A DNA stretch of 64,000 nt from Methylobacterium aerolatum (lineage in GTDB: Bacteria > Pseudomonadota > Alphaproteobacteria > Rhizobiales > Beijerinckiaceae), in contig NZ_BPQE01000002.1 in NCBI RefSeq assembly GCF_022179085.1, positions 62,001 through 126,000 on the forward strand. The letters run 5' to 3'. A model generated the notes under the pieces. The model did not search any database. It was not told where the DNA came from and saw nothing but the letters and a program-made list of their open reading frames with translations. Below, in pieces: positions 33,640-42,584 of the stretch. The position numbers and the translations under genes were made by a program. The stretch's first letter is position 1, and the number at the start of each line of letters is the position of its first letter.

Positions 33640-34309
33640 CGGGGTTCAGGCTGAATCCGGTCCCTCGGACGCTGGCGATGACCGGCGGCTCGCCCCCCGC
33701 CTCCAGCTTGCGCCGCAACCGCCCGAGATGGACGTCGATAAGGTTCGATTTCGGAGTGAAGCGGTAGCCCCACACCTCCTCGAACAACATGGCGCGGGTC
33801 ACGATCTGGCCCGGGCGCCGCATCAGGTAGGCCAACAGCTTCAGTTCCCGGGGCAGGAGTTCGAGGTCGCGCTGGCCGCGCTTGGCGGTGTTCGCCATCA
33901 GGTCGAGTTCGAGGCTGCCGAGGCGCAGCACGGTCTCGCGCGGCTCCACGGGCCGCCGCAACAGGGCTTCGATGCGGGCAGCCAGCTCCCCCAGGGCGAA
34001 GGGCTTGGTGAGATAGTCGTCGCCCCCCGCCCGCAGGCCGGCGATGCGCTCGTCCACGTCGCTCAGGGCGCTGAGGACGAGGGCCGGCGTCCGGTCTCCC
34101 CCCTGCCGCAGGTTGCGCAGGAGGCTAAGCCCGTCGAGGCCCGGCAGCATCCGGTCGAGGACGATGACCCGGAAGCCGCCCTCCCCGGCGGCGGCGGCGC
34201 CCTCCGGCCCGGTGGCCGCCCAGGCGACCTCGTGGCCCCGCCCGCGCAGGTCGGCGAGGACATCCTCGGCCGTCTCCGCGTCGTCCTCGATCAACAGCAG
34301 CCGCGCCAC
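33632..34309 (-). CDS. OmpR-family response regulator
   Basis: A 225-residue transcription factor. The receiver domain has the acidic pair (IEDD), phosphoacceptor Asp52 (VLDRMLPGLDG) and Lys102 (YLTKPF). The C-terminal winged helix carries LELLPRELKLLAYLMRRPGQIVTRAMLFEEVWGYRFTPKSNLIDVHLGRLRRKL, typical of OmpR/PhoB proteins. I chose the GTG at 34307-34309, behind GGGGA; an ATG at 34375 would add 22 atypical residues. It is followed by the kinase with an eight-base overlap, so the pair is one operon. Confidence 0.92.
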   Translation of the reverse strand: MARLLLIEDDAETAEDVLADLRGRGHEVAWAATGPEGAAAAGEGGFRVIVLDRMLPGLDGLSLLRNLRQGGDRTPALVLSALSDVDERIAGLRAGGDDYLTKPFALGELAARIEALLRRPVEPRETVLRLGSLELDLMANTAKRGQRDLELLPRELKLLAYLMRRPGQIVTRAMLFEEVWGYRFTPKSNLIDVHLGRLRRKLEAGGEPPVIASVRGTGFSLNPDG

Positions 34310-34553
34310 GCTCGTTTCCCCCGGATGACCCCATTGCCCGCGCGCCGGGACTTCGTCGCCCCGCCACGGCGACAATGAACCCGAATTTAATGGCGGGCGA
34401 TGGCCGGCCTCCCATTATTTGGAACAACTCTAATTCGAAACACGGCGCCGCATCGTCCCGCCCTGCCTCAGCCGGATCGGGACGGTGCGGATCGCCGGCA
34501 TGGCGGATCGGCGGACATGCGCGTCAGCAGGAGGGCTCCGAAGGAGTCCGGGG

Positions 34554-34760
34554 GTGTCGGGAGTGCCTAGGAAGCGGCGGCCGAGACGGCTCATCAACCG
34601 ATATGCGCAGGCGCGGCTCTACGACGTCTCGACCCAAACCTATGTGACGATAGATCGGCTGAAGGAATGGCGTTCGGAGGGGTTCGAGGTGGTGGTACGC
34701 GAGGTCGAGACCGGCCGTTTCGTGACCGACTGCGTGCTGCCCTCGGGCTTCGACGCATGA
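34554..34760 (+). CDS. Stand-alone PhaR N-terminal (PHB/PHA accumulation regulator) domain protein
   Basis: A 68-residue protein made of little more than the DNA-binding domain found at the N-terminus of PhaR. The RRLINRYAQARLYDVSTQTYVTIDRLKEW segment corresponds to the KYYNRRLYDT...YVTLEDL motif of PhaR, and TGRFVTDCVL to its TGEDIT...VL end. The C-terminal phasin-linked half of PhaR is absent. The GTG at 34554 is well spaced (seven bases) from AAGGAG. It sits between the divergent two-component pair and the efflux genes; whether it binds DNA or poly-hydroxybutyrate is unknown. Confidence 0.75.
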   Translation: MSGVPRKRRPRRLINRYAQARLYDVSTQTYVTIDRLKEWRSEGFEVVVREVETGRFVTDCVLPSGFDA

Positions 34761-34848
34761 CGGCCGTGCTCGCCCTGCCCCCCAACCCCGCCCGCACCGC
34801 CCCGCGGACCGGCGCCGCGTGCCGGCGTGCCTTCGCTGGCGACCGGCC

Positions 34849-36213
34849 ATGGCGTTGAACGACGGCGCCGAGTTCCACGGGGAGACCCGCGCCTCGGACG
34901 ACACCATCGGCTCGGCCCCGGCCGCGAGGCCGCCCGCGCCTGCGCCGGACACCGCCCGCCGGGGTCGTGGGCGCGGCCTCGTCGTGCTCCTGATGCTCGC
35001 CGCCCTCGCGGGGGCGGCTTGGTACTGGCGCGCGCCGCTCCTCCGGGCCGTCGGCTACGGGATGGCGCAGAACGGAGACGGCCAGGGCTCCGCCAAGGAT
35101 CCGGCCGGCGAGGCCGACAAGGGCGGCGAGGACGGCGCCTCCAACACGGTGACCCTGGACGCGGCGGGCCAGAAGCGCATCGGCCTCGCCTTCGGCACGG
35201 CCGAGACGCGGCCGATCGTCCTGCCGGTCCGCGTGCCGGGGACCGTCGCCTTCGACGAGCGGCGGGTGACGCACCTGAAGCCGCGCACGCAGGGCCGCGT
35301 CCTCAGCCTCGCGGTGCAGCCGGGCGACCGGGTGAGCGCGGGCCAGACCCTGGCGACCCTCGACGCCGCCGGCATCCTCGACGCCCGCAACGGCCTCGCC
35401 TCGGCGGAGGCGTCGCTCGGTGAGGCGAGGGCCTCCGAGGCCGCCGCCGCCCTCCAGTTGAAGCGCGGGCTGGAGCAACTGTCCTTCGGCGGCGTCGCCA
35501 AGGCCGAGGTGGAGAAGCGTCAGGTCGATCTCGCCAAGGCGCAGGCCGCCGTGAAGTCGGCCGAGGCCAATGCCGCGACGTTCCGGGCGCAGGTCGAGCG
35601 CCTCGCCCCCGCCGAGGGCGCGAATCCCGGCACCAGCGCCATCGTCACGCCCATCGCCGGGGTGGTCACGAGCGTCGGCGTCACCCTCGGCGAGGTGGTG
35701 GATACCGGTCGCGACGCCTTCACCGTCGCGGACCCCTCGCGGATGCTGGTGCTCGCCAACCTCTACAGCCCCGACATCGCCCGGGTGAAGGCGGGCGACG
35801 GGGCCGAGGTCGAGGCCCCGATTCCCGGCCACGCCGCCTTCACGGGCCGGGTGGGCGCGATCAACGCCGCCCTCGACCCCGCGACCAACACCGCCCCGGC
35901 CCGGATCGAGATCGCCAACCCGGACGATCTCCTGCGGGCCAACATGTTCGTCTCGGTGACGATCGCCGCCAACCTCGGCCGGACGGGCGTCACCATCCCC
36001 GCGGCGTCCGTCCAGCAGACGGAGCAGGGTCCCATCGCCTTCAAGCGGACGGGGACCGACACCTTCGAGCGTCAGGCCCTCACCCTCGGCATCCAGCGCA
36101 CCGACTGGGTGGAGGTGAAAGAGGGGATCGCCGTCGGCGACACGGTGGCGACGCAGGGCAGCTTCGGGCTGAAGGCGATCCTGCTGCGCAGCCTCCTCGG
36201 CTCCACGGATTGA
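34849..36213 (+). CDS. Membrane fusion protein of a heavy-metal RND efflux system
   Basis: A 454-residue periplasmic adaptor (CusB/CzcB type). A ~45-residue cytosolic start is followed by one helix (about residues 45-62), then the barrel and lipoyl motifs VRVPGTVAFDERRVTHLKPRTQGRVLSLAVQPGDRVSAGQTLATLD, a coiled-coil hairpin (about 195-245) and the barrel segment LANLYSPDIARVKAGDGAEV. It links the RND pump to an outer-membrane channel. The start ATG at 34849 is chosen over an upstream GTG. The pump gene follows after seven bases. Confidence 0.88.
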   Translation: MALNDGAEFHGETRASDDTIGSAPAARPPAPAPDTARRGRGRGLVVLLMLAALAGAAWYWRAPLLRAVGYGMAQNGDGQGSAKDPAGEADKGGEDGASNTVTLDAAGQKRIGLAFGTAETRPIVLPVRVPGTVAFDERRVTHLKPRTQGRVLSLAVQPGDRVSAGQTLATLDAAGILDARNGLASAEASLGEARASEAAAALQLKRGLEQLSFGGVAKAEVEKRQVDLAKAQAAVKSAEANAATFRAQVERLAPAEGANPGTSAIVTPIAGVVTSVGVTLGEVVDTGRDAFTVADPSRMLVLANLYSPDIARVKAGDGAEVEAPIPGHAAFTGRVGAINAALDPATNTAPARIEIANPDDLLRANMFVSVTIAANLGRTGVTIPAASVQQTEQGPIAFKRTGTDTFERQALTLGIQRTDWVEVKEGIAVGDTVATQGSFGLKAILLRSLLGSTD

Positions 36214-36220
36214 GGGCGCG

Positions 36221-39200
36221 ATGAAGGGCTGGTTCGGCGCGCTCGTCCGGCGACGGTTCCTAATCCTCGTGATCGCGCTCGCCGCGGCGGCGGGCGGCGT
36301 CGTGAACCTCGAAGGCGTCTCCATCGACGCCGTGCCGGACATTTCCCCCAAGCAGGTGATGGTCCTCACCCTCTCGCCCGGCCTCGGGCCGATCGAGGTG
36401 GAGCGCCTCATCACCTTCCCCGTCGAGAACGCGATGGCCGGGGCGCCGGGCATCGAGAGCATCCGCTCGACGTCGCGGGCCGGGATCTCGGCCGTCTACG
36501 TGACCTTCCACGATGCCGTGCCGATCCGCGAGGCGCGGGATCAGGTCTTCCAGCGCCTGCCGCTGGCCAAGAGCATGATGCCCGCGGGCGTCGGCGACCC
36601 GGAGATGGGGCCGATGGCGACGGGCCTCGGGGAGGTCTACCAGTTCGAGTTGCGCGGTCCGGGCACCTCCCCGATGGAGTTGCGCCGCATCCTGCAGTGG
36701 ACGATCTCGCCCAAGCTGAAGCTCACCCCCGGCATCGTGGACGTGAACGTCTATGGCGGGCAGATGCCGACCTACGAGGTCCAGGTCTCGGCGGAGGCCC
36801 TGCGCCGCTACGGCGTGACCCTCGCGCAGGTGTACACGGCCCTCAGCGACAACAACGCCGACGGCGGCGGCGCCTATCTGGAGCACAACGACCAGCAGGA
36901 GACGATCCGCGGTCTGGGCCTCGCCAAGGGGCCGGCGGATATCGGCAACAGCGTCGTGACGACCGGGCCGGGGGGCGTCCCGGTGCTCGTCTCGAACCTC
37001 GGCCAGGTCGTCGAGGCGCCGAAGGTGCGCCTCGGCGCCGTGACCCACGACGCGGCCGGCGAAACGGTCGTCGGCATCGCGCTGATGCAGTACGGCGAGA
37101 ACGCCAGCGCCGTGGTGGAGGGGGTGAAGGCGACGATCGAGTCGCTGAAGGGCCAATTGCCGCCCGGCGTCGAGATCGTGCCCTACTACGACCGCAGCAC
37201 CCTCGTGGAGCGGACCATCCACACGGTCGAGCACAATCTGCTCGAAGGCGCGGCACTGGTGATCGTCGTCCTGCTCCTCCTCCTCGGCAACCTGCGTGCC
37301 GGGCTGATCGTCGCCGTGGCGATCCCGCTCTCCATGCTGATGGCGTTCGCCGGGATGCGGCTCATCGGCCTGTCCGGCAACCTGATGAGCCTCGGCGCCA
37401 TCGATTTCGGGCTGATCGTCGACGGCGCGGTGGTGATGATCGAGAACGTCCTGCGCGCCAGGGCCGAGCATCCCGAGCGGGACCCCCTCGACGTGGTGCG
37501 CGACGCCACGGCGGAGGTCGCCAAGCCGGTGATGTTCGCGGTGGCGATCATCATCGTCGTCTACGTGCCGATCCTCGCCCTGCAGGGCGTGGCCGGCAAG
37601 ATGTTCGTGCCGATGGCCCTCACGGTCATCCTCGCCCTCGTCGGCTCCCTCGTCGTCACCATGACGCTGATGCCGGCGCTGGCGGCGATCTTCCTCACCG
37701 GTCGCGGCGTCGGCGAGCACGAGACGCGCCTCGTCCACTGGGTGCGGGGCGCCTACACGCCGTTCCTGCGCTTCGCCGAGCGGCGGGCGGGGCTGACCAT
37801 GCTCGTTACCCTCGCCCTGTTCGGGGGCTCCTGCTTTCTCGCGACGCGGCTTGGCGGCGAGTTCCTGCCGCAGCTCGCGGAAGGCTCCATCGTCATCACC
37901 TCGGAGAAGCTGCCGGGCATCAACCTCGATGCCTCGCTCAAGACCGTGCACCGGATCGAGCAGGTGCTGAAATCCTTCCCCGAGGTGAAGAAGGTCGTCT
38001 CGCTGACCGGCAGCGCCGAGATCCCCACCGACCCGATGGGCGTCGAATCGACGGACAGCTTCATCACCCTCACCGATCCCTCGACCTGGAAGACCGCCGA
38101 CAGCCAGGACGGACTGGTGGCCGCCTTCGACAAGCGGCTGAAGGAGGAGGTGCCGGGCGTCGCCTATTCCTTTTCCCAGCCCATCCAGATGCGGATGGAG
38201 GACCTGCTTCAGGGCGTGCGCGGCGACGTGGCGATCAAGCTCTTCGGCGACGACCTGAAGGTCCTGGCCGACAAGGCGGCCGAGATCGTCAAGGCGGTCT
38301 CCGGCGTGCAGGGGGCGGCCGATGTGAAGGCCGAGGCGCAGGCGGGCATGCCGACGCTCACCATCGCGGTGGATCGGGGCAAGGCCGCCCGCTACGGCAT
38401 CAACGTCTCCGACGTCCTCGACGTGGTGAAGAGCATCGGCGGCCGGACCAGCGGCGTCGTCTACGGCGACGACAACGCCATCACCGAGATCGTGGTGCGC
38501 TTGGCCGCCGCCGACCGCAGCGACATCGAGCGCATCCGCAACTTGCCGGTGGGCAGCTCCGGCAAGATGATGATGCCGCTCTCCATGGTGGCGACGGTCG
38601 ATGTCGCCTCCGGCCCGGCGCAGATCAGCCGCGAGAGCCTCCAGCGCCGCATCTCCGTCCAGGCCAACGTGCGCGGGCGCGACGTGCAGAGCTTCGTCGA
38701 TGCGGCCAAGGCCGCCGTCCAGCAGCAGGTGAAGCTGCCGCCGCGCTACTCCCTGGAATGGGGCGGGCAGTTCCAGAACCTGCAGGAGGCGACCGCCCGG
38801 CTCACCCTCGTCGTGCCGGCGGCCCTCGCGGCGATCCTCATGCTCCTCGTGGTGATGTTCGGCGACATCCGCCTCGCCGGGCTGATCTTCCTCAACGTGC
38901 CCATCGCCGCGACGGGGGGCATCGCGGCCCTGTACCTGCGCGGCCTGCCCTTCTCGATCCCCGCCGCCATCGGGTTCATCGCGACCTTCGGCATCGCGAT
39001 CCTCAACGGCGTCGTGCTGACGAGCTACATCCGCGACCTCGAACGGGACGGCCTCTCTCCGCAGGAGGCGGCCACCGAGGCGGCGGAGATGCGCCTGCGG
39101 CCGGTGATGATGACGGCCCTGGTGGCCACCCTCGGCTTCCTGCCGATGGCCCTGTCCACCAGCGCCGGCGCCGAGGTGCAGCGCCCCCTCGCCACGGTGG

Positions 39201-39355
39201 TGATCGGCGGCCTGATCACCGCGACGCTGCTGACGCTGATCGTGCTGCCCGCGATCTACCCCTACGCGGCGAGGCTGCGCCTGCCGTTCCTGCCCGCGCC
39301 GGAGCGGAAGGAGGGGCGGCGGTCCCCGGACAAGCGAACCGAAACGGCCGCCTGA
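36221..39355 (+). CDS. Heavy-metal efflux RND pump (CusA/CzcA family)
   Basis: A 1044-residue inner-membrane proton antiporter of the HME-RND class with twelve expected helices and two large periplasmic loops. The family motif near residue 395 reads AIDFGLIVDGAVVMIENVL; Asp395 and Asp401 match the proton-relay residues of CzcA. The start MKGWFGALVRRRFLILV and VPDISPKQVMV are typical. The sequence alone does not settle whether the metal is Cu/Ag or Co/Zn/Cd. No outer-membrane channel (CzcC/CusC) gene is present here, so one encoded elsewhere must serve. Confidence 0.92.
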   Translation: MKGWFGALVRRRFLILVIALAAAAGGVVNLEGVSIDAVPDISPKQVMVLTLSPGLGPIEVERLITFPVENAMAGAPGIESIRSTSRAGISAVYVTFHDAVPIREARDQVFQRLPLAKSMMPAGVGDPEMGPMATGLGEVYQFELRGPGTSPMELRRILQWTISPKLKLTPGIVDVNVYGGQMPTYEVQVSAEALRRYGVTLAQVYTALSDNNADGGGAYLEHNDQQETIRGLGLAKGPADIGNSVVTTGPGGVPVLVSNLGQVVEAPKVRLGAVTHDAAGETVVGIALMQYGENASAVVEGVKATIESLKGQLPPGVEIVPYYDRSTLVERTIHTVEHNLLEGAALVIVVLLLLLGNLRAGLIVAVAIPLSMLMAFAGMRLIGLSGNLMSLGAIDFGLIVDGAVVMIENVLRARAEHPERDPLDVVRDATAEVAKPVMFAVAIIIVVYVPILALQGVAGKMFVPMALTVILALVGSLVVTMTLMPALAAIFLTGRGVGEHETRLVHWVRGAYTPFLRFAERRAGLTMLVTLALFGGSCFLATRLGGEFLPQLAEGSIVITSEKLPGINLDASLKTVHRIEQVLKSFPEVKKVVSLTGSAEIPTDPMGVESTDSFITLTDPSTWKTADSQDGLVAAFDKRLKEEVPGVAYSFSQPIQMRMEDLLQGVRGDVAIKLFGDDLKVLADKAAEIVKAVSGVQGAADVKAEAQAGMPTLTIAVDRGKAARYGINVSDVLDVVKSIGGRTSGVVYGDDNAITEIVVRLAAADRSDIERIRNLPVGSSGKMMMPLSMVATVDVASGPAQISRESLQRRISVQANVRGRDVQSFVDAAKAAVQQQVKLPPRYSLEWGGQFQNLQEATARLTLVVPAALAAILMLLVVMFGDIRLAGLIFLNVPIAATGGIAALYLRGLPFSIPAAIGFIATFGIAILNGVVLTSYIRDLERDGLSPQEAATEAAEMRLRPVMMTALVATLGFLPMALSTSAGAEVQRPLATVVIGGLITATLLTLIVLPAIYPYAARLRLPFLPAPERKEGRRSPDKRTETAA

Positions 39356-39396
39356 TCCGCCGCCGGGGCGGGCGGGCGGGCGCGGCCAGGGACGGG

Positions 39397-39816
39397 TCAC
39401 TCCATCGGCGCGCCGCGCAGGCGCTTGGTGGTTCCGCGCTTGGTCTTCTCCTCCAGGCGCCGCTTCTTGGAGGCCAGCGTCGGGCGGGTGGGGCGCCGGG
39501 GCGTCGGCGGGACCGCCGCCTCCGCGACGAGGGCAGCCAGCCGCTCCCGCGCATCGGCCCGGTTGCGCTCCTGCGTGCGGAAGCGCTGGGCGTTGATGAC
39601 GAGGATGCCGTCATCCGTGAGCCGCCGACCGGCCAAGCGCATCAGGCGCACCGCCACGGCATCCGGCAGGGCGCGGGAGCGGCGCACGTCGTAGCGCAGC
39701 TGGACGGCCGTCGAGAGCTTGTTGACGTTCTGCCCCCCGGGACCGGAGGCCCGCACGAAGGTCTCGATCAGCTCCCCGTCGGGAATCGCGATCTGGGGCG
39801 TGCAGACGAGGGTCAC
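39397..39816 (-). CDS. arfB: Alternative ribosome-rescue factor (peptidyl-tRNA hydrolase ArfB)
   Basis: A 139-residue class I release-factor-like protein that frees ribosomes stalled at mRNA ends. The catalytic GGQ motif sits at residues 27-29 in ASGPGGQNVNK. The C-terminal basic tail (KKRRLEEKTKRGTTKRLRG) is the part that enters the empty mRNA channel in the YaeJ/ArfB family. There is no codon-recognition domain. bolA lies 22 bases upstream on the same strand, so both may be one transcript. Confidence 0.93.
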   Translation of the reverse strand: MTLVCTPQIAIPDGELIETFVRASGPGGQNVNKLSTAVQLRYDVRRSRALPDAVAVRLMRLAGRRLTDDGILVINAQRFRTQERNRADARERLAALVAEAAVPPTPRRPTRPTLASKKRRLEEKTKRGTTKRLRGAPME

Positions 39817-39838
39817 GGCAGGCGTCCGGTCATGGCGG

Positions 39839-40117
39839 TTAGGACGCCTCGGCCGGGGTGCGGGCGCGCAGCGCCAGGGCGTGCAGGCCCCGGGCGAAGG
39901 CCTGATCGAGCAGGCCGTTCACCAGCCGGTGACGCTCCACCCGGCTCTTTCCCTCGAAGGACGCCGACACGATATCCAACCTGTAATGCGTCTCGCCGCC
40001 GGGCCGGGCCCCCGAATGGCCGGCATGGAGGTGGGATTCGTCGATCACGTCGAGATGCTGGGGCGTCAGCTCCGCCCGCAACCGCATCTCCATCCAGTCC
40101 CGAAGCGTTTCAGCCAT
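39839..40117 (-). CDS. bolA: BolA family protein
   Basis: A 92-residue BolA-like protein. The fold signature is seen in LTPQHLDVIDESHLHAGHSGA (with the conserved His motif) and VERHRLVNGLLDQAFARGLHALALRARTP near the end. BolA proteins pair with monothiol glutaredoxins and take part in iron-sulphur and iron control, with further roles in shape and stress. It diverges from the J-domain gene across 105 bases; the bolA - J-domain - cobS - cobT neighbourhood is common in alphaproteobacteria. Confidence 0.92.
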   Translation of the reverse strand: MAETLRDWMEMRLRAELTPQHLDVIDESHLHAGHSGARPGGETHYRLDIVSASFEGKSRVERHRLVNGLLDQAFARGLHALALRARTPAEAS

Positions 40118-40222
40118 CCAAGCGTCCTCCTCCTCCGGGGTGCGTCAAGCCCGATCCCGCGCATGCGTCATCAGGCCCAGCGCACTTGTGTCTCGGAGCG
40201 ACCCCCTCATAATCGGCCCGTC

Positions 40223-40846
40223 ATGGATCTCAACTCGCGCCTGTTCGACAGCATCCGGATCAAGCCGTCCTGCGACGAGCCGAAGGCCGCTGCCGAGGCG
40301 ACGTGCGAGGCCGAGGGTTGCACGGCGCCCGGGCTCTACCGTGCGCCGAAGGGGCGCAGGGCGGAAGGGCAGTATTGGCGCTTCTGCATGGACCACGTGC
40401 GCGCCTACAACGCCTCGTACAACTACTTCGACGGGATGAACGACGCCGCCGTCCAGGCGTACCAGAAGGACGCGCTCATCGGCCACCGGCCGACCTGGGC
40501 GATGGGGGTGAACCGCACCGGCCCGTCCAAGCCCGAGGGCGAGGCGGCCCGCGACTGGGCCTATGTCGATCCGCTTGGCATCCTCCGGGCGAACGGCGTC
40601 GGCGACAAGGGCCGCCGGACGAGGCCCGAGGAGCCGGAGCGGCCCAAGCGCTCCGGCGCCGTGCGCAAGGCCCTCGATGTGATGGGCCTCGACGAGGCGG
40701 CCGATTCCGCGGCGATCAAGGCCCAGTACAAGACCCTGGTGAAGCGCTTCCATCCGGACGCCAACGGCGGCGACCGCTCCTTCGAGGATCGCCTGCGCGA
40801 CATCATCCGCGCCCACGACGTCCTGCGGGCCGCGGGGCTGTGCTGA
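40223..40846 (+). CDS. J-domain protein with N-terminal zinc-site-like motif
   Basis: A 207-residue co-chaperone-like protein. The C-terminal J domain (about 145-207) contains the invariant His-Pro-Asp at 177-179 (KRFHPDANGG), which would stimulate DnaK. The N-terminal half has Cys28-x4-Cys33 and Cys55-x2-His58 (CEAEGCTAPG, FCMDHVRAYN), a possible metal site. There is no Gly/Phe region or CXXCXGXG repeat as in DnaJ. It stands upstream of cobS on the same strand with a 231-base gap. A role in cobaltochelatase assembly is suggested by context only. Confidence 0.88.
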   Translation: MDLNSRLFDSIRIKPSCDEPKAAAEATCEAEGCTAPGLYRAPKGRRAEGQYWRFCMDHVRAYNASYNYFDGMNDAAVQAYQKDALIGHRPTWAMGVNRTGPSKPEGEAARDWAYVDPLGILRANGVGDKGRRTRPEEPERPKRSGAVRKALDVMGLDEAADSAAIKAQYKTLVKRFHPDANGGDRSFEDRLRDIIRAHDVLRAAGLC

Positions 40847-40937
40847 CGGGACCGGCCGGGACCGACGCCGGGGTTGCAGGGGACGCCGCCCCGGCACGAT
40901 CAATGCACCGCCCCGCTCGAAGCGATGGCCTGTGGGC

Positions 40938-40943
40938 CTATAT
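40938..40943 (+). promoter_or_regulatory. Possible -10 element for cobS
   Basis: CTATAT matches the alphaproteobacterial -10 form. No good -35 lies 17 bases upstream, so this is a weak promoter candidate for cobS with a leader of about 130 bases. No cobalamin-riboswitch B12 box (GCCACTG) is seen in the leader. Confidence 0.3.
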
Positions 40944-41077
40944 GAAGGGTGTCGTTCCTCGCGGTAGCGGCTCTCCGCGCCGCCGTCTAAGGTTCCGCCG
41001 CTCGCGGACACCACTCCCCTAGCGTCTCCCGCGCGGATGCGGCCTGACGGGCCGCCCCGCGCTCCAAGAGGTTCCGA

Positions 41078-42061
41078 ATGTCTTCTGCCGACACGCCCGC
41101 CCGGCTCCCCGACCGCACCGTCTCCGTCCGCGACGTCTTCGGCATCGACCTCGATCTCAAGGTGCCCGCCTTCTCCGAGTCGGAGGAGCACGTGCCCGAC
41201 CTCGACCCGGACTACATCTTCGACCGGGAGACGACGCTCGCCATCCTCGCCGGCTTCGCCCGCAACCGCCGCGTGATGGTCACCGGCTACCACGGCACCG
41301 GCAAGTCGACCCATATCGAGCAGGTCGCGGCCCGGCTGAACTGGCCCTGCATCCGCATCAACCTCGACAGCCACGTCTCGCGCATCGATCTCGTCGGCAA
41401 GGACGCGATCGTGCTGCAGGACGGCAAGCAGGTCACCGCCTTCCAGGACGGAATCCTGCCCTGGGCGCTCCAGAACAACGTCGCCCTCGTCTTCGACGAA
41501 TACGATGCCGGCCGCCCGGACGTGATGTTCGTGATCCAGCGGGTGCTGGAGGTCTCCGGCCGCCTGACGCTCCTCGACCAGAAGCGCGTCATCCGCCCCC
41601 ACCCGGCCTTCCGCCTGTTCGCCACCGCCAACACGGTCGGCCTCGGCGACACCTCGGGCCTCTATCACGGCACGCAGCAGATCAATCAGGGCCAGATGGA
41701 TCGCTGGTCCATCGTCACCACCCTGAACTACCTGCCCCACGACCGCGAGGTCGACATCGTCCTGTCGAAGGCCACCCATTACAAGGGCGATGGCGGGCGC
41801 GACATCGTCAACCGCATGGTCCGCGTCGCCGACCTCACCCGCAACGCGTTCATGAACGGCGACCTCTCCACCGTCATGAGCCCGCGCACGGTGATCACCT
41901 GGGCGGAGAACGCCGACATCTTCCAGGACATCGGCTTCGCCTTCCGCGTCACCTTCCTCAACAAGTGCGACGAGCTGGAGCGGACGCTCGTGGCCGAGTT
42001 CTACCAGCGCGCCTTCGGCAAGGAGCTGCCGGAAAGCGCGATGAACGTCGCCCTGAGCTAG
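41078..42061 (+). CDS. cobS: Cobaltochelatase subunit CobS
   Basis: A 327-residue AAA+ subunit of the aerobic, ATP-dependent cobaltochelatase that, with CobT and CobN, inserts cobalt into hydrogenobyrinic acid a,c-diamide in cobalamin synthesis. Walker A is GYHGTGKST (70-78), Walker [12 protein letters not shown] (about 135-145), and sensor 1 [12 protein letters not shown]. The N-terminal [15 protein letters not shown] is the CobS signature. The DUF29 gene begins four bases after its stop. cobN is not in the window. Confidence 0.96.
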   Translation: MSSADTPARLPDRTVSVRDVFGIDLDLKVPAFSESEEHVPDLDPDYIFDRETTLAILAGFARNRRVMVTGYHGTGKSTHIEQVAARLNWPCIRINLDSHVSRIDLVGKDAIVLQDGKQVTAFQDGILPWALQNNVALVFDEYDAGRPDVMFVIQRVLEVSGRLTLLDQKRVIRPHPAFRLFATANTVGLGDTSGLYHGTQQINQGQMDRWSIVTTLNYLPHDREVDIVLSKATHYKGDGGRDIVNRMVRVADLTRNAFMNGDLSTVMSPRTVITWAENADIFQDIGFAFRVTFLNKCDELERTLVAEFYQRAFGKELPESAMNVALS

Positions 42062-42065
42062 CGGG

Positions 42066-42578
42066 ATGGAGGAGAGCGTGGGACGTCTTGCCCCGAGCCC
42101 GGAGACGGAGGCCGACGGCTTCGCGCCGCCGCGCGCGGGCGCGACGCGCCACGAGGCGGATGTCTACACCTGGGTGCAGGAGCAGGTGGCGCTCCTGCGC
42201 GCGGGCCGGGTCGACGCTCTGGACCTCGAGAATATCGCCGAGGAACTGAGTGACGTGGGTTCGGAGCAATATGACAAGCTCGAGAGTGCGATCGAGGTTC
42301 TCGTGGCCCATGCCCTGAAGTGGGATTTTCAGCCCGAGCGCCGCAGCCGAAGCTGGACGCTGACCATCGCGGAACAGAGGGTGCGGATCGAGCGACAGCT
42401 GCGCCGAAACCCGGGCCTCAGATCCCGGATCGCGGAGGCGACGGCCGAGGGTTTCCGCACCGGCCGCCTCCGCGCCGCCCGCGAGATGCGCCGCAAGCCG
42501 ACCGCCCTCCCGACCGATTGCCCCTACAGCTGGGACGACATCCTGAATCGTCCCTTCGACTACGATTCCGATCGGTAG
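42066..42578 (+). CDS. DUF29 family protein between cobS and cobT
   Basis: A 170-residue protein of the DUF29 family. The core lies in DVYTWVQEQVALLRAGRVDALDLENIAEELSDVGSEQYDKLESAIEVLVAHALKWDFQPERRSRSWTLTI and ends PYSWDDIL, a conserved finish in this family. DUF29 is widespread in cyanobacteria and alphaproteobacteria and has no known function. Spacing is four bases after cobS and six before cobT, so it must be cotranscribed. Whether it takes part in cobalt chelation is unknown. Confidence 0.88.
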   Translation: MEESVGRLAPSPETEADGFAPPRAGATRHEADVYTWVQEQVALLRAGRVDALDLENIAEELSDVGSEQYDKLESAIEVLVAHALKWDFQPERRSRSWTLTIAEQRVRIERQLRRNPGLRSRIAEATAEGFRTGRLRAAREMRRKPTALPTDCPYSWDDILNRPFDYDSDR

Positions 42579-42584
42579 CCCCGC

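Noticed and set aside
36260-39400. A ~1046-codon - strand frame opposite the RND pump
   Set aside because: It is rich in His, Asp and Arg, typical of the antisense of GC-rich coding DNA, with no domain.
40847-41077. A cobalamin riboswitch before cobS
   Set aside because: No B12 box (GCCACTG) or conserved core is seen.
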